Shown here: positions 1 to 8,990 of the stretch, piece after piece
How positions within the stretch are numbered: position 1 is the stretch's first letter
Layout of the letters: each line of letters starts with the position of its first letter
NCBI GenBank assembly: GCA_947499715.1
Contig: CANMPL010000007.1
Coordinates: 124,001 to 188,000, forward strand
Direction: 5' to 3'
DNA length: 64,000 nt
Origin: an uncultured Paracoccaceae bacterium
Lineage (GTDB): Bacteria > Pseudomonadota > Alphaproteobacteria > Rhodobacterales > Rhodobacteraceae
Translations under genes and position numbers: made by a program
Notes under the pieces: generated by a model
What the model saw: only the letters and a program-made list of their open reading frames with translations
What the model was told of the DNA's origin: nothing
Database searches by the model: none

Positions 1-177
1 CAAGCCATCAAACTTTGGCTCATGGCCCCCGCAGCCACCCAAGATGACATCGCGACACAGCTGGGCATCAGCCGCCAGGCCGTTCAACTCAGGCTCGCGG
101 GTGCCGGAAAACCGGCTATGATGGCCGCCATAGCGGCCTTCAGGGCCCATCCCTTTGATGCAGAACCGACCCCATGA
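1..177 (+). CDS. C-terminal part of a helix-turn-helix protein (5' truncated by window)
   Basis: Frame 1 is open from the first base to a TGA at 175-177, so the gene begins upstream of the window. The 58 visible residues hold a helix-turn-helix-like stretch (T-Q-D-D-I-A-T-Q-L-G-I-S-R-Q-A-V-Q-L-R-L), typical of a DNA-binding recognition helix. The stop overlaps the next start as ATGA, so it is translationally coupled to the DUF3307 membrane protein. In other bacteria DUF3307 proteins are paired with SatD-like proteins that carry a C-terminal HTH. That identity is an inference from context, since only the tail is visible. Confidence 0.6.
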   Translation, partial: QAIKLWLMAPAATQDDIATQLGISRQAVQLRLAGAGKPAMMAAIAAFRAHPFDAEPTP

Positions 178-893
178 TCGCCACCTTTACCGCCCTCCTC
201 TTCGCCCATGTGCTCGCTGATTTTGTGTTGCAAACCAAATGGATGGTCGCACGCAAGCGCGAACCCCAGATCATTTTGCTGCATGGTGTGATTGTCCTGC
301 TCACCGCACAGGCGGCCCTTGGCACCGTCGCCGCGTCGGAGGTTCTTGCCCTCGCCGCAGCGCATCTGCTCATCGACGCCATCAAGACCTACACCCTGCC
401 GCGCGGGCTGTGGCCTTTCCTTGCCGATCAGGCCGCACATATCGCGACACTGATTGCGCTGGCCCTTTATGCCCCAGACCTTTGGGCGCACGGCATTTGG
501 GCCAACTATACTTGGCTATCCAGCATCTTTGCACTGTTGGCAGGCCTCTTTGTTACCACCCGTGCAGGCGGGTTTGCCATCGCCTTTCTGATGGCCCCGT
601 GGTCCAGCGCCGAGCTGCCTGCGGGCCTGCCAAATGGCGGCGCCTTGATCGGCACGCTGGAACGGAGCCTTATTTTCCTGCTGGTGATGGTCGGTCAACC
701 GGCCGGCATCGGCTTTCTGATTGCGGCCAAGTCCGTGCTGCGTTTTGACACCACGTCGCAGCACCAATCGGCCGGGGAATATGTGATTATCGGCACGCTG
801 GCCTCTTTCGGATGGGCGCTTGCGACCTCTTACGCAACACTCACACTGATGCGTTATCTGCCGCCGCTTGGAATCCTGCCCGTTACACCCTAA
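174..893 (+). CDS. DUF3307 family integral membrane protein
   Basis: The 239-residue protein is very hydrophobic, with about six predicted membrane segments. Its N-terminal half carries the DUF3307 signature: H-V-L-A-D-F-V-L-Q near residue 14, followed by a charged W-M-V-A-R-K-R-E and a second H-L-L-I-D-A-I-K near residue 63. The conserved His and Asp residues inside membrane helices suggest a catalytic or ion-binding role, but the family's function is unknown. It starts by ATGA overlap with the upstream HTH gene, so the two probably act together. A 30-nt gap separates it from the Fe-S carrier gene. Confidence 0.85.
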   Translation: MIATFTALLFAHVLADFVLQTKWMVARKREPQIILLHGVIVLLTAQAALGTVAASEVLALAAAHLLIDAIKTYTLPRGLWPFLADQAAHIATLIALALYAPDLWAHGIWANYTWLSSIFALLAGLFVTTRAGGFAIAFLMAPWSSAELPAGLPNGGALIGTLERSLIFLLVMVGQPAGIGFLIAAKSVLRFDTTSQHQSAGEYVIIGTLASFGWALATSYATLTLMRYLPPLGILPVTP

Positions 894-923
894 ATTGGGA
901 TCAACCGCAAAAGGATCATTCCC

Positions 924-1286
924 ATGTTCGGCATTCCCGGCAAACAAGCCGTTTCCATCACCGACAAGGCCGCCGCCCAAATCGCAAAGCTGATGGCCAA
1001 GGACGGCCACGAAGGGTTGCGCATTGGCGTCAAGAAAGGCGGCTGCGCGGGCATGGAATACACGATGGACTACGTGACCGAAGTGGACCCCCTTGACGAA
1101 GTCGTCGAACAAGACGGCGCACGGGTCATGATCGCGCCGATGGCGCAGATGTTCTTGTTCGGCACGGAAATCGACTATGAAGTCAGCCTGCTGGAATCCG
1201 GTTTCAAATTCCGCAATCCCAATGTGGTTGATGCCTGTGGCTGCGGCGAGTCGATCAAGTTCAACGAAGATATCGCTGCTTCATGA
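924..1286 (+). CDS. sufA: A-type iron-sulfur carrier (HesB/IscA/SufA family)
   Basis: The 120-residue protein matches A-type carriers, which receive Fe-S clusters from the assembly scaffold and hand them to target proteins in the cytoplasm. The three ligand cysteines are visible: one in G-G-C-A-G near residue 38 and two in the C-terminal A-C-G-C-G motif near residues 103-105. The family usually has about 105-125 residues. No other suf or isc gene is in the window, so SufA versus IscA or ErpA cannot be settled from context. The gene overlaps the next start by ATGA. Confidence 0.9.
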   Translation: MFGIPGKQAVSITDKAAAQIAKLMAKDGHEGLRIGVKKGGCAGMEYTMDYVTEVDPLDEVVEQDGARVMIAPMAQMFLFGTEIDYEVSLLESGFKFRNPNVVDACGCGESIKFNEDIAAS

Positions 1287-1582
1287 GCGTCTCTGACGGC
1301 GATATTGCCTTCGCCGTTGACCTCTTTTCCGATCTTGGCAGCCTGACCACCCGCAAAATGTTCGGCGGCATGTGCCTTTATCACAACGGCACGGTATTCG
1401 CGCTGATGTCGTCGGACGGGCGGCTTTACCTCAAGACCAAAACCCCTGAGGAACTTTTTGGCGCGACCACCGACCAATTCCACAACATGCCCTATTTCGC
1501 GGTACCGGAAGAGGTCTTAGACGACCCCACCCATGCCTGCGCCCACGCCCGATCTGCCATATCGGCCCTGCTGGCACCCTAA
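1283..1582 (+). CDS. TfoX N-terminal domain protein
   Basis: This 99-residue protein consists only of the TfoX N-terminal domain, shown by T-R-K-M-F-G-G-M-C-L-Y near residues 24-34 and a following beta-rich region with L-Y-L-K-T. TfoX/Sxy regulates competence in gammaproteobacteria, but single-domain alphaproteobacterial members have no established role. The start is set by ATGA overlap with the sufA-like gene. It is the last gene of the opening operon and is followed by a short hairpin with a T run. Confidence 0.85.
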   Translation: MSVSDGDIAFAVDLFSDLGSLTTRKMFGGMCLYHNGTVFALMSSDGRLYLKTKTPEELFGATTDQFHNMPYFAVPEEVLDDPTHACAHARSAISALLAP

Positions 1583-1635
1583 CCGAGGCGATCGATTCCA
1601 GCGCATGGTCGAGACCTTCTTTCGGGGTCTGGCCG

Positions 1636-1657
1636 GAGCTGTGTGTTGAGCTCTTTT
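1636..1657 (+). terminator. possible short rho-independent terminator after tfoX-like gene
   Basis: GAGCT (1636-1640) pairs with AGCTC (1649-1653) across an 8-nt loop and is followed by TTTT. It lies between convergent genes. The stem is only 5 bp, so support is weak. Confidence 0.35.
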
Positions 1658-1669
1658 CGCCCTGTCACA

Positions 1670-2779
1670 CTACTGAGCGACAGGCATTGCCGGGCGATAC
1701 TCCAGTTCGAGGCCTGCATAGGCCGGTCCAAACGCTTGGAGTCCTTTGGGGCAGGTAAATGCTTTGGGCGCGGGCAGAATAATGACCGCAACGTTCTGGC
1801 CGTTGGCGTAATTGGGATTGGTCACGGGATCGCCGGAGTCCAGGTCGATCACGCAAATCAGGTCGGGAATGGTCGCATGAACCTTGTTGTCATGCCAGCC
1901 GATCAGGTTTTCGTTCTTGAGCCATATCCGGTAGGTCTCACCCTCAAAGCCGCCCGTGCCACGGATGCTGATGTTGCCAATTGTAAAGCCATCTTCGGTC
2001 TTCCAGTCACACTCGCAGATGGTGCCCTGAAATGCGACGAAACCGTCACCCTGTTTCGCGATGGCCGCGGCGACATCGCTGCCGCCTTTGCGCGCGGCGC
2101 GCCAGGTTTTGCCCATGTCCATCGCCATGCTGATCGCACCCGGGATGACCGCATCGCGCAGGTCACGCACCTCAAGGGCATGATCAATTGCGGCGATGTC
2201 ATTGCGGCTGACTTTGGACAGGGCGCGGACGATATGTTCTGCGCGCATGTCGTCCGCGATATTCTCGCAGATGATCGTTTCGCCAAATTCGTTGGCCATG
2301 ACGATGGGGGCGGCGGGCAACCCGTTGATATAATAAGTCGAATGGGTGATTTCCGGGACGGCGCGGCCAGCGGGGTCCGCATCAATGATAAAGTGGCCCG
2401 ACATGGCAGCCGCGTAGAAAGAAACGGCCGTGTTTGAACCGCCCAATTCACACGATATCGTCCCGTAGAAATCGCGGCCCAGGTAGGCCTGAAAACGGCG
2501 GTAAGCCGCAAGAACTGCTGGCTCCGCAATCCGCGGCAATCGCGCGTAAAGGGCCTCTTCCTCGGCGGGCAAGGCAGATATCGCGCCCAGCATATAGGGG
2601 GTGCATACCAGCGCGTCTTGGGGGGCCTCATCCAGCGTGACCATCTGGAAGACCTTGCCTTTGGACAGGGCATCATCAATCAGCCGCAGCCCCTCGGACA
2701 CCTCGCCGCCACCGCCTGTTCCAAGGATGGTCGCACCAAAAAGGATGTCTTCTAGGTCTTGGCGGGTGAGCGTTTTCAT
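1670..2779 (-). CDS. DUF917 domain protein (S-methyl-thiohydantoin desulfurase/hydantoinase-associated family)
   Basis: The 369-residue protein begins with the family hallmark L-x-x-I-L-x-G-A-x-I-L-G-T-G-G-G-G (residues 9-25) and continues with the alternating alpha/beta pattern of DUF917. Characterised relatives process hydantoin-like rings or S-methyl-thiohydantoin, and many sit beside hydantoinase/oxoprolinase genes. Here it is the last gene of an ABC importer operon, 26 nt after the second permease. This suggests, without proof, that the imported compound is its substrate. No partner hydantoinase is present in the window. Confidence 0.85.
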   Translation of the reverse strand: MKTLTRQDLEDILFGATILGTGGGGEVSEGLRLIDDALSKGKVFQMVTLDEAPQDALVCTPYMLGAISALPAEEEALYARLPRIAEPAVLAAYRRFQAYLGRDFYGTISCELGGSNTAVSFYAAAMSGHFIIDADPAGRAVPEITHSTYYINGLPAAPIVMANEFGETIICENIADDMRAEHIVRALSKVSRNDIAAIDHALEVRDLRDAVIPGAISMAMDMGKTWRAARKGGSDVAAAIAKQGDGFVAFQGTICECDWKTEDGFTIGNISIRGTGGFEGETYRIWLKNENLIGWHDNKVHATIPDLICVIDLDSGDPVTNPNYANGQNVAVIILPAPKAFTCPKGLQAFGPAYAGLELEYRPAMPVAQ

Positions 2780-2805
2780 AAGTCTATCCTTAGGCTGTCG
2801 CGGGT

Positions 2806-3597
2806 TCAGTCCTGCGCACCACCAAGCAATTTCAAAAGGTCGGTAAACAACGACAGGATCAGCAACACACCGATTGTCAGCACCGCAAAGCCCATGGCCG
2901 CAGACGCCACCACCGGCGTGTAGCCATACCGTACGTTGTTGAAGATGCGGATCGGCAGTGTCTCAACCGCGAAGCCCGAGATCATGTAGGAGATGAGGTA
3001 TTCATTCACACTGATGATCGCGACCAGCGCATATCCGGTGATCACATAGGGCAGCACGAGGGGAAAGATCACTTTGGCAAAGGTCTGCCAGGCGGTGGCA
3101 CCCATGGTGCGCGATGCTTCGATCACATCATCCGACAAGGCGGCAAACCCACGGGCGATGACCACAAGCGGCAGGGTGACAAAGAAGACGCCATGCGAAA
3201 TTACGGTGGCCTCGACCCGGCCATACATCCCGATTTCCGCCCAGAACACGCTGGCCCCCATCGCGATAATGATCGGCGGCAGCATGAAGGGCCCGATACC
3301 AAGGGCAAAGATCACCTTGCCAAACCCCGATTTCAGCCGCCAAAGCACATAATTCGCCGCCAGCGCGATGGTCACCGACAAGAAGGCCGCAAAGACCGCG
3401 ATCAGCAAAGAATTGCGAATGGGAATCAGCCAGTCACTTTCCGTAAGCAGAACCGCATACCAGCGCGTCGAAAGCTCGGTCGGCGGAAAAGCAATGTTGC
3501 TTTCCACGTTCACTGACACGCCAGCGACAATCAGAAAGGGCAAGATCAAGGTCGCGCCAACTGCGCAGATAAAGACGCGTTTGAAAAAACCGCTCAT
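2806..3597 (-). CDS. ABC transporter permease, PotC-like
   Basis: The 263-residue inner-membrane protein has about six transmembrane helices and the permease-ATPase contact loop E-A-S-R-T-M-G-A (EAA motif), fitting the second permease of spermidine/putrescine-type importers. I chose the ATG at 3597, which overlaps the upstream permease stop as ATGA. The frame stays open further upstream, but that extension is an antisense-like, non-hydrophobic sequence. It works with the permease, ATPase and binding protein encoded before it. The substrate is unknown. Confidence 0.9.
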   Translation of the reverse strand: MSGFFKRVFICAVGATLILPFLIVAGVSVNVESNIAFPPTELSTRWYAVLLTESDWLIPIRNSLLIAVFAAFLSVTIALAANYVLWRLKSGFGKVIFALGIGPFMLPPIIIAMGASVFWAEIGMYGRVEATVISHGVFFVTLPLVVIARGFAALSDDVIEASRTMGATAWQTFAKVIFPLVLPYVITGYALVAIISVNEYLISYMISGFAVETLPIRIFNNVRYGYTPVVASAAMGFAVLTIGVLLILSLFTDLLKLLGGAQD

Positions 3598-4436
3598 GCT
3601 TTGCCCCTCTTGCGTGATGCCGCGAGTAGGGTGCCGATGATGAGTAACGTGAACACCAGCATGATGACCGACAGCGCCGCCCCAAGCGGCATGTTTGCGT
3701 CGCCCACAGCCTTGTCTGTGATGATCACGGTCATGTTCCAGTCCTGCGGGCGGCCCAGCATGGTCGGCATCACAAAGACGCCCAGAAAGTAGACAAACAT
3801 CGTTACGGTTGACGAAATGATGGCGGGCCGAAAATTCGGCAGGATCACTTTGGTGAAGACCCGTGCGGGTGGCGTGCCAAGGGTCAAGGCAGCCTCTTCG
3901 ATACTCCGGTCGCGCCCAGCCATCTGCGGATAGAACATCAGCGCCACCAGCGAAAAGCCCAGCGAGACAAGCCCGATCAGCATCGCGCCAAAACTTGGTG
4001 ACAGCGAGCGCGGATCCTCCCATAGCCCCAGCCAACCCAGAAACCGCGGGATGCCAGCGCTTTCCGACATCAGGATCACCCATGCGAAGCCGATGACGAC
4101 TTCACTCAGACACATCAAGGACAGCAGCAAGATAACCCAAAACAACTGCCAGCGGCGCGACATATCGACAATGATATACATCGCCGGAAAGGCCAAAAGG
4201 ACAACCAGAACAGCCCCCAAAGACGCCGACCAGAGCGATCGCATCGAAAGGGTATAGTAGAAAGAAGAGAAGAACTTAGCGTAGTTGTCCCAGACAAAAG
4301 CGACGTTGTAGAAACCCAGCGGGTCCCGCTCGTAAAAACTGACCACGACCATGAAAGCAAGCGGCCCAAGGAAGAACAGGCACATCATCACCAACGGATA
4401 AAGGCCAATCAGATGCGGGATCAGCGGGCGGTTCAT
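3594..4436 (-). CDS. ABC transporter permease, PotB-like
   Basis: This 280-residue polytopic membrane protein carries the EAA-type loop (E-E-A-A-L-T-L-G-T-P) near the middle, the contact site for the ATPase. It is the first permease of a PotABCD-like importer. Two starts are possible: ATG 4451, or ATG 4436, which forms an ATGA overlap with the ATPase stop. I prefer 4436 because the same overlap style links the other genes of the operon. The predicted helices begin about ten residues in, without a cleavable signal. Confidence 0.9.
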   Translation of the reverse strand: MNRPLIPHLIGLYPLVMMCLFFLGPLAFMVVVSFYERDPLGFYNVAFVWDNYAKFFSSFYYTLSMRSLWSASLGAVLVVLLAFPAMYIIVDMSRRWQLFWVILLLSLMCLSEVVIGFAWVILMSESAGIPRFLGWLGLWEDPRSLSPSFGAMLIGLVSLGFSLVALMFYPQMAGRDRSIEEAALTLGTPPARVFTKVILPNFRPAIISSTVTMFVYFLGVFVMPTMLGRPQDWNMTVIITDKAVGDANMPLGAALSVIMLVFTLLIIGTLLAASRKRGKA

Positions 4437-5479
4437 GACGGGATCACCCATGCATGGGCCAGATCAAAGTCGATGGCAGCGCGGTCGCCCACGGCAAATT
4501 CCGGGGCACGATCAGAGATCATCGTGTGGACAAAGCTGCGGTCCCCGACGCTGACTTCGGTTTCGATTGAAGCACCCAGAAGGCGCACGAAGTTGACGGT
4601 GCCGACCAGCCCCGTGGACGCATCCGTCGGTTTTGACAGCTGCAGATATTCGGGTCGCACGGCCATAACATGGCGGCCCGTCAACTTCGCCATGGCTTCG
4701 GACGGTTTGCCGAGGGTGACGCCATCCATCACAACTTCGCCACCCGCAAATTCAGCTCCAAAGACGTTGTTGGTGCCCATGAATTCAGCAACAAACCGCG
4801 TCGCAGGCCTGGCGTAGACTTCTGTCGGCGTGCCTGCCTGCTCAATACGCCCTTCGTTGAGGATGACGATCCTGTCCGCGATGGACATCGCCTCGTTTTG
4901 GTCATGGGTTACAAAAATCGTGGTGACGCCAAGTTTCTGCTGAAGCTTTTTGACCTCAATCTGAAGATGTTCCCGCAGCCCCGCGTCCAGCGCGCTGAAC
5001 GGCTCATCCATCAGGAATAGCGCGGGCTCAATCGCCAACGCCCGCGCAATGGCAACCCGTTGGCGCTGCCCGCCAGATAGGGCGGATACGGCGCGGTCGC
5101 CAAGTCCCGACAATCCCACCGTGTCCAGCAGATCTTCTGCCTTGCGCAGACGGATGTTCTTGGCCACACCGCGCACCTCAAGACCGTATGCGATGTTCTG
5201 GGCAACGTTGAGATGCGGAAACAACGCCAGGCTCTGAAACACCATCCCCACGCTGCGTCTGTGACAAGGAATTGACGACAGGTCCGTTCCTTCCAGCATA
5301 AGCGCACCAGAGCTTTGCGTCGCGAGGCCTGCGATGATCCGCAACAAGGTTGTTTTGCCACAGCCCGACCCGCCCAAGAGGCAGATGAATTCGCCGGATG
5401 CGATCTCAAGGCTGACACCCTTCAATGCCTGAAACGTGCCAAACGTCATTTCGATCTGATCGAGTGAAAGACGGGACAT
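4433..5479 (-). CDS. ABC transporter ATP-binding protein, PotA-like
   Basis: The 348-residue ATPase shows Walker A (G-G-S-G-C-G-K-T-T), the signature L-S-G-G-Q-R-Q-R, Walker B ending L-F-L-M-D-E-P and the H-loop T-H-D-Q. It continues into a C-terminal TOBE-like beta domain from about residue 240. This layout is usual for polyamine/iron-type importers, where the TOBE domain can regulate or bind ligand. It lies between the binding-protein gene and the two permeases and overlaps the first permease by ATGA. It powers uptake across the inner membrane. Confidence 0.93.
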   Translation of the reverse strand: MSRLSLDQIEMTFGTFQALKGVSLEIASGEFICLLGGSGCGKTTLLRIIAGLATQSSGALMLEGTDLSSIPCHRRSVGMVFQSLALFPHLNVAQNIAYGLEVRGVAKNIRLRKAEDLLDTVGLSGLGDRAVSALSGGQRQRVAIARALAIEPALFLMDEPFSALDAGLREHLQIEVKKLQQKLGVTTIFVTHDQNEAMSIADRIVILNEGRIEQAGTPTEVYARPATRFVAEFMGTNNVFGAEFAGGEVVMDGVTLGKPSEAMAKLTGRHVMAVRPEYLQLSKPTDASTGLVGTVNFVRLLGASIETEVSVGDRSFVHTMISDRAPEFAVGDRAAIDFDLAHAWVIPS

Positions 5480-5547
5480 GTCGGCACCTCATTGCGGGTA
5501 TAGATATCGCCGGGGCGCTCTTTGGCGGGCCCCGGCCTTCGGTGTTC

Positions 5548-6597
5548 TTACTGCGAAATCATCTCAAGATACTTGTCGGACAACCAATCGCCTTCGCGCA
5601 GGTGAATGTGCGACTGCACCGTGATTGGCGCGATATCACTGCCGACTGACGAAAATTCCTCGTCCGTCAGATCCGTCGTGTCGCGGGGCACAATCGGGAA
5701 GATACCAAGATTACGCGCCATTTCCGCCTGCACCGCGGGGCGGCTCATGTAGTCAATGAACTTTTGCGCGGCCACAGCATTTTCTGAATCGCGCGGGACC
5801 ACCCAATAGGCATCGCTGCGAATACCGCCCTCTTTGGGGAAATTCGACTGGACAGCATTGCCATCAAGCGCCGACAGCATTGTAACGTCGTGATAGTACA
5901 GGCCGGCATTGAATTCGCCCGCTTCCAGTCCTTGCTGGAACTGACCTTCGTCGCGGTACCAAAGGTTTACCTGCGGTTTCAATTCAGCGATCTTGGCGAT
6001 GACCTGCTCAAGCCCGTCCCGGGTCTCCATAATGTCATAGCCGCCAAAGAACGTCACAGCAGTGGCCTCCATCAAACCGCTGTTCGCGGCCGAGTTCATG
6101 CCCAACTTGCCATCCCAATCGGTGGTCCACATCTCGGCCCAGCTTTCCGGTGCCTCTGCCTGAAACGTGGTGTTGGTCACAAAGGTCGTGTACCAGCTCA
6201 GCGCACCGACCGCATAAACCCCGTCGTCATCGCTTTTGATATACTCGTCCTTGAGGTTCTGCGTGCCCGGCATGGCAGCGGCGTCAAGTTTGGCCCAAAG
6301 TCCGATGCCCTGACCACGAGCGAGCACTTCATCAGCGACCAATGACAAATCGGCCGGCGCCTGTTTGGCGCGCGCCGCATTGGTCAGCTGCGTGAGCCAG
6401 GCCTGATCCGCCGGCTGCGCGATCGAGCGCACGTCGATCCCTGTTTCCGCCGTAAAGCCCGGATAGATGACATCGCGTAGCGTTTCTTCGAAGAATCCGC
6501 CCCATGCGCTGACTGTGATCTCCTCGGCCCAAGCCGCGCTAAAGCTGCCAACAACAAGGCCTGCAGCCAATGCAATGGATTTGGTTGAACGTTTCAT
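5548..6597 (-). CDS. Periplasmic substrate-binding protein of ABC importer (PotD/extracellular family 1-like)
   Basis: The 349-residue precursor has a clear signal peptide (K-R-S-T-K-S then a hydrophobic run ending A-A-W-A, with cleavage before E-E-I-T-V). The mature part starts with V-S-A-W-G-G-x-F-E, a form common in polyamine- and opine-type binding proteins. ATG 6597 was chosen because it begins the signal peptide; the in-frame extension upstream is not secretory. It is the first gene of the five-gene importer/DUF917 operon and is divergent from a LysR regulator. The true ligand is not deducible. Confidence 0.9.
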   Translation of the reverse strand: MKRSTKSIALAAGLVVGSFSAAWAEEITVSAWGGFFEETLRDVIYPGFTAETGIDVRSIAQPADQAWLTQLTNAARAKQAPADLSLVADEVLARGQGIGLWAKLDAAAMPGTQNLKDEYIKSDDDGVYAVGALSWYTTFVTNTTFQAEAPESWAEMWTTDWDGKLGMNSAANSGLMEATAVTFFGGYDIMETRDGLEQVIAKIAELKPQVNLWYRDEGQFQQGLEAGEFNAGLYYHDVTMLSALDGNAVQSNFPKEGGIRSDAYWVVPRDSENAVAAQKFIDYMSRPAVQAEMARNLGIFPIVPRDTTDLTDEEFSSVGSDIAPITVQSHIHLREGDWLSDKYLEMISQ

Positions 6598-6695
6598 GAT
6601 GTCTCCCAACAGGTTTCGTTCGGGCCCCGGGCAATGCAGCCGGGGGTGCACGAACAATGGCTTTGATTTGGTGAAAGGCTAAGTCGATACGGACG

Positions 6696-6731
6696 GCATA
6701 ACCATATTGATTGACTTATGGCTGCATAACC
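6696..6731. promoter_or_regulatory. LysR-type operator region between importer operon and its regulator
   Basis: The divergent spacer holds the inverted repeat CATAA-N14-TTATG (6697-6720). It also has a direct repeat GCATAACC at 6696-6703 and 6724-6731. Such imperfect dyads near a LysR start are typical regulator and autoregulation sites. The assignment is inferred from position and symmetry. Confidence 0.4.
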
Positions 6732-6796
6732 CATTCGACATCAGAGCGGTATTTTGCTTTGATTTGAGTAGGCTCTGTCGCCACGGGACGTGCACC

Positions 6797-7717
6797 ATGA
6801 AACTGTCTGACATTGATCTTCGCCTGTTGCGTGTCTTCAAAGCAGTCGCCCAGGCCGGTGGCTTTGCCCGCGCGCAGGGTATGTTGGGGATCAGCCAGCC
6901 CGCGATCAGCTCTCACATCGCAAACCTTGAACAGCGCCTGAATGTGCGGTTGTGTAATCGCGGCCCGCAGGGTTTTTCGCTTACGGCAGAAGGCCAGGAA
7001 GTCCTTGAACAGACCGATACGATGCTGGCGCATCTGGACGCCTATGCCGAGCAGCTCAACAACATTGGCAAGAAACCTTCTCAGAAAGTTCGAATCGGGG
7101 CCGTGGATTCGCTGGTGACGGACGCCAATAACCCGCTGCCGGGTGCAATCCGGGCGGCCAAAGCCCAGGTGCCCGGTATGCAGGCCCGTGTCGGCGTTTA
7201 TGATTATCTTGACTGTCTGACAGAACTGCGCGCCGGACGTCTGGACCTGGCAATCCTGGGCGTTGGCAGAACAGAACAGCTCCCCGATGATTTGCAGGCC
7301 CTGCATATCTACGACGAAGCCAGCGGGCTCTATTGCGCACCCGACCACCCCTGCGGCGAAGCTTGCGACGCAGAGACGCTCAAGCAGCGTCTGTCCGCGG
7401 CCAAAATCTCGGCGCATAGCTTTTTGAGCAACCCCATAGACGACACACTGGACATCCTGCTTCTGGAAGAGGCAGGCGATATCTCATTGGGCAACGTTGA
7501 ATCGACCGTCTATCTGGTGCTTGCCGGAACCCATGTCGGACTGGTGCCGCACCACTATGCGGATCATTGGGTGCAACAAGGCAAGATGGTCCCCGTTGCC
7601 TCTGACATCTACCGGGCCGATTCACGGTTTTTGGCTGTCCAGCTCAAAACGGCAGAGCAAAATACAGCAACGCAAAAAATCTGGGCGGCCCTGTCTGGCA
7701 GGTCATCAACTGACTGA
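6797..7717 (+). CDS. LysR-family transcriptional regulator
   Basis: The 306-residue protein has an N-terminal winged HTH (L-R-L-L-R-V-F-K-A-V-A-Q-A-G-G-F, then S-Q-P-A-I-S near residue 37) and a periplasmic-binding-like effector domain from about residue 90. ATG 6797 is used because the HTH begins directly after it; the upstream in-frame extension is not domain-like. It is divergent from the ABC importer/DUF917 operon. By LysR convention it probably controls that operon in response to the imported compound or a product. Confidence 0.9.
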   Translation: MKLSDIDLRLLRVFKAVAQAGGFARAQGMLGISQPAISSHIANLEQRLNVRLCNRGPQGFSLTAEGQEVLEQTDTMLAHLDAYAEQLNNIGKKPSQKVRIGAVDSLVTDANNPLPGAIRAAKAQVPGMQARVGVYDYLDCLTELRAGRLDLAILGVGRTEQLPDDLQALHIYDEASGLYCAPDHPCGEACDAETLKQRLSAAKISAHSFLSNPIDDTLDILLLEEAGDISLGNVESTVYLVLAGTHVGLVPHHYADHWVQQGKMVPVASDIYRADSRFLAVQLKTAEQNTATQKIWAALSGRSSTD

Positions 7718-8008
7718 TATGGGTGGATCCCGCCCTAGGTCGCGCCCAATTTGCTTTCACAGTGGCTTGTCGTGTTGCCTGAGATCTCGCTTGGCTGGTC
7801 CGTGAATCTACGGCTTCTTGATATACCCGAGAACTGGTGCGCAAGGGTCATTACACGATGACATCAGTCTCTGGTGTACGAAAGCGGCATTAGCTTTCGC
7901 CTATTGAAGCGCTGCCGCTGATAGCAAACCGCCATTGGGTTGCTGAGCGATCAACACTGACGCCACTTGGCGGCCCAGTGCGCAGAAACCAAATGGACAG
8001 TTGGTTAG

Positions 8009-8917
8009 CTATCCCTTTTGCAAGTGCACGTAAGTCTCTTGATACCGCCGCTCCAGATGAACCACGGCGGTTACGGGCTCGGCACCCACAGGTGCCACGT
8101 TCACGTCATGTGATGGGTTGAAGAACAAGGGGACGGAAATCCGCTCGGCTTGGGTTCCCACCACGCGGTGCGGTGTCGCCACGATCTTGCGATCCGTCCA
8201 CATCTCAAGCATTTCGCCGAAGTTCACGACGAACTCTCCCGGCGGCGCGCTGACCGGGATCCATCCACCGCCGCGCTTGCGGACTTCCAAGCCCGGCGAG
8301 CCATCGGTCGCCAGCAGCGTCAGGCAGCCATAGTCGGTGTGCGTCGCGATGCCAAAGTCTTTTTCGCCCGCATCCACTGGGCGCTCAGGGTAGAAATTGC
8401 CCCGCAGCAAGGCCATAGGCCGGGTGAACTTGTCACGGAAATAACCCGCGTCTTCGCCGACCGCTCCTGCGATTGCGCAAAGCAGTTCCAGCGCAAACGC
8501 TGTGCTGGCATCATAGTAGGCCCGCAACGTATCGGCAAAACCAGGCGGCTGATCAGGCCAGACGTTGGGGGCATAGGTCAGCAAGCCAAGCTTGGACACA
8601 GGATCATCGGCCCCAAGCGTCGTGCCACAGTCAAACACCTGTTTGTAATCAGGATTTGCATCCGGGTTCACCTGTTCGGATCCAGAAGCCCCCCAGCCCC
8701 GATTTGATCCGGTGCGCGCCATGTCAAAGGCCGCCTTTTGGGTTGCTGGTAGATGAAAGAAGGCACGGTAAGTCTCGATCACATCGCGGACCTGCGCGGT
8801 TGAGAGCGGCGTGTTATGGACCGTCAGGAACCCCACATTGGTCGCACCGGTCACCACATCAGCCAGCGTGCGGGCATCGCCCGCCATCAGGGCCTCTGCA
8901 TCAATTCTTGGGATCAT
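8009..8917 (-). CDS. 2-oxoglutarate/Fe(II)-dependent oxygenase, isopenicillin N synthase-like family
   Basis: The 302-residue protein shows the DIOX N-terminal region and the C-terminal 2OG-Fe(II) fold. The iron ligands appear as H-T-D-Y-G (HxD) and H-R-V-V about 55 residues later, and R-x-S in E-R-I-S-V-P fits the 2-oxoglutarate anchor. Bacterial members hydroxylate small molecules; this one's substrate is unknown. ATG 8917 begins the usual I-P-x-I-D start of the family, while the longer open frame runs through the tpiA promoter. It is divergent from tpiA with 73 nt between starts. Confidence 0.88.
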   Translation of the reverse strand: MIPRIDAEALMAGDARTLADVVTGATNVGFLTVHNTPLSTAQVRDVIETYRAFFHLPATQKAAFDMARTGSNRGWGASGSEQVNPDANPDYKQVFDCGTTLGADDPVSKLGLLTYAPNVWPDQPPGFADTLRAYYDASTAFALELLCAIAGAVGEDAGYFRDKFTRPMALLRGNFYPERPVDAGEKDFGIATHTDYGCLTLLATDGSPGLEVRKRGGGWIPVSAPPGEFVVNFGEMLEMWTDRKIVATPHRVVGTQAERISVPLFFNPSHDVNVAPVGAEPVTAVVHLERRYQETYVHLQKG

Positions 8918-8990
8918 CTCGACCACTCCTGCCTTTCGGTTCCTTGCTGGCCTTGCTACCAAAGCGGCAAGCCAACTGAAAGGACACCCC

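Noticed and set aside
7718-8008. 290-nt spacer between the LysR gene and the oxygenase gene
   Set aside because: I looked for a small gene, RNA or mobile-element remnant. No open frame with an SD, clear hairpin or inverted repeat stood out, so nothing is claimed.
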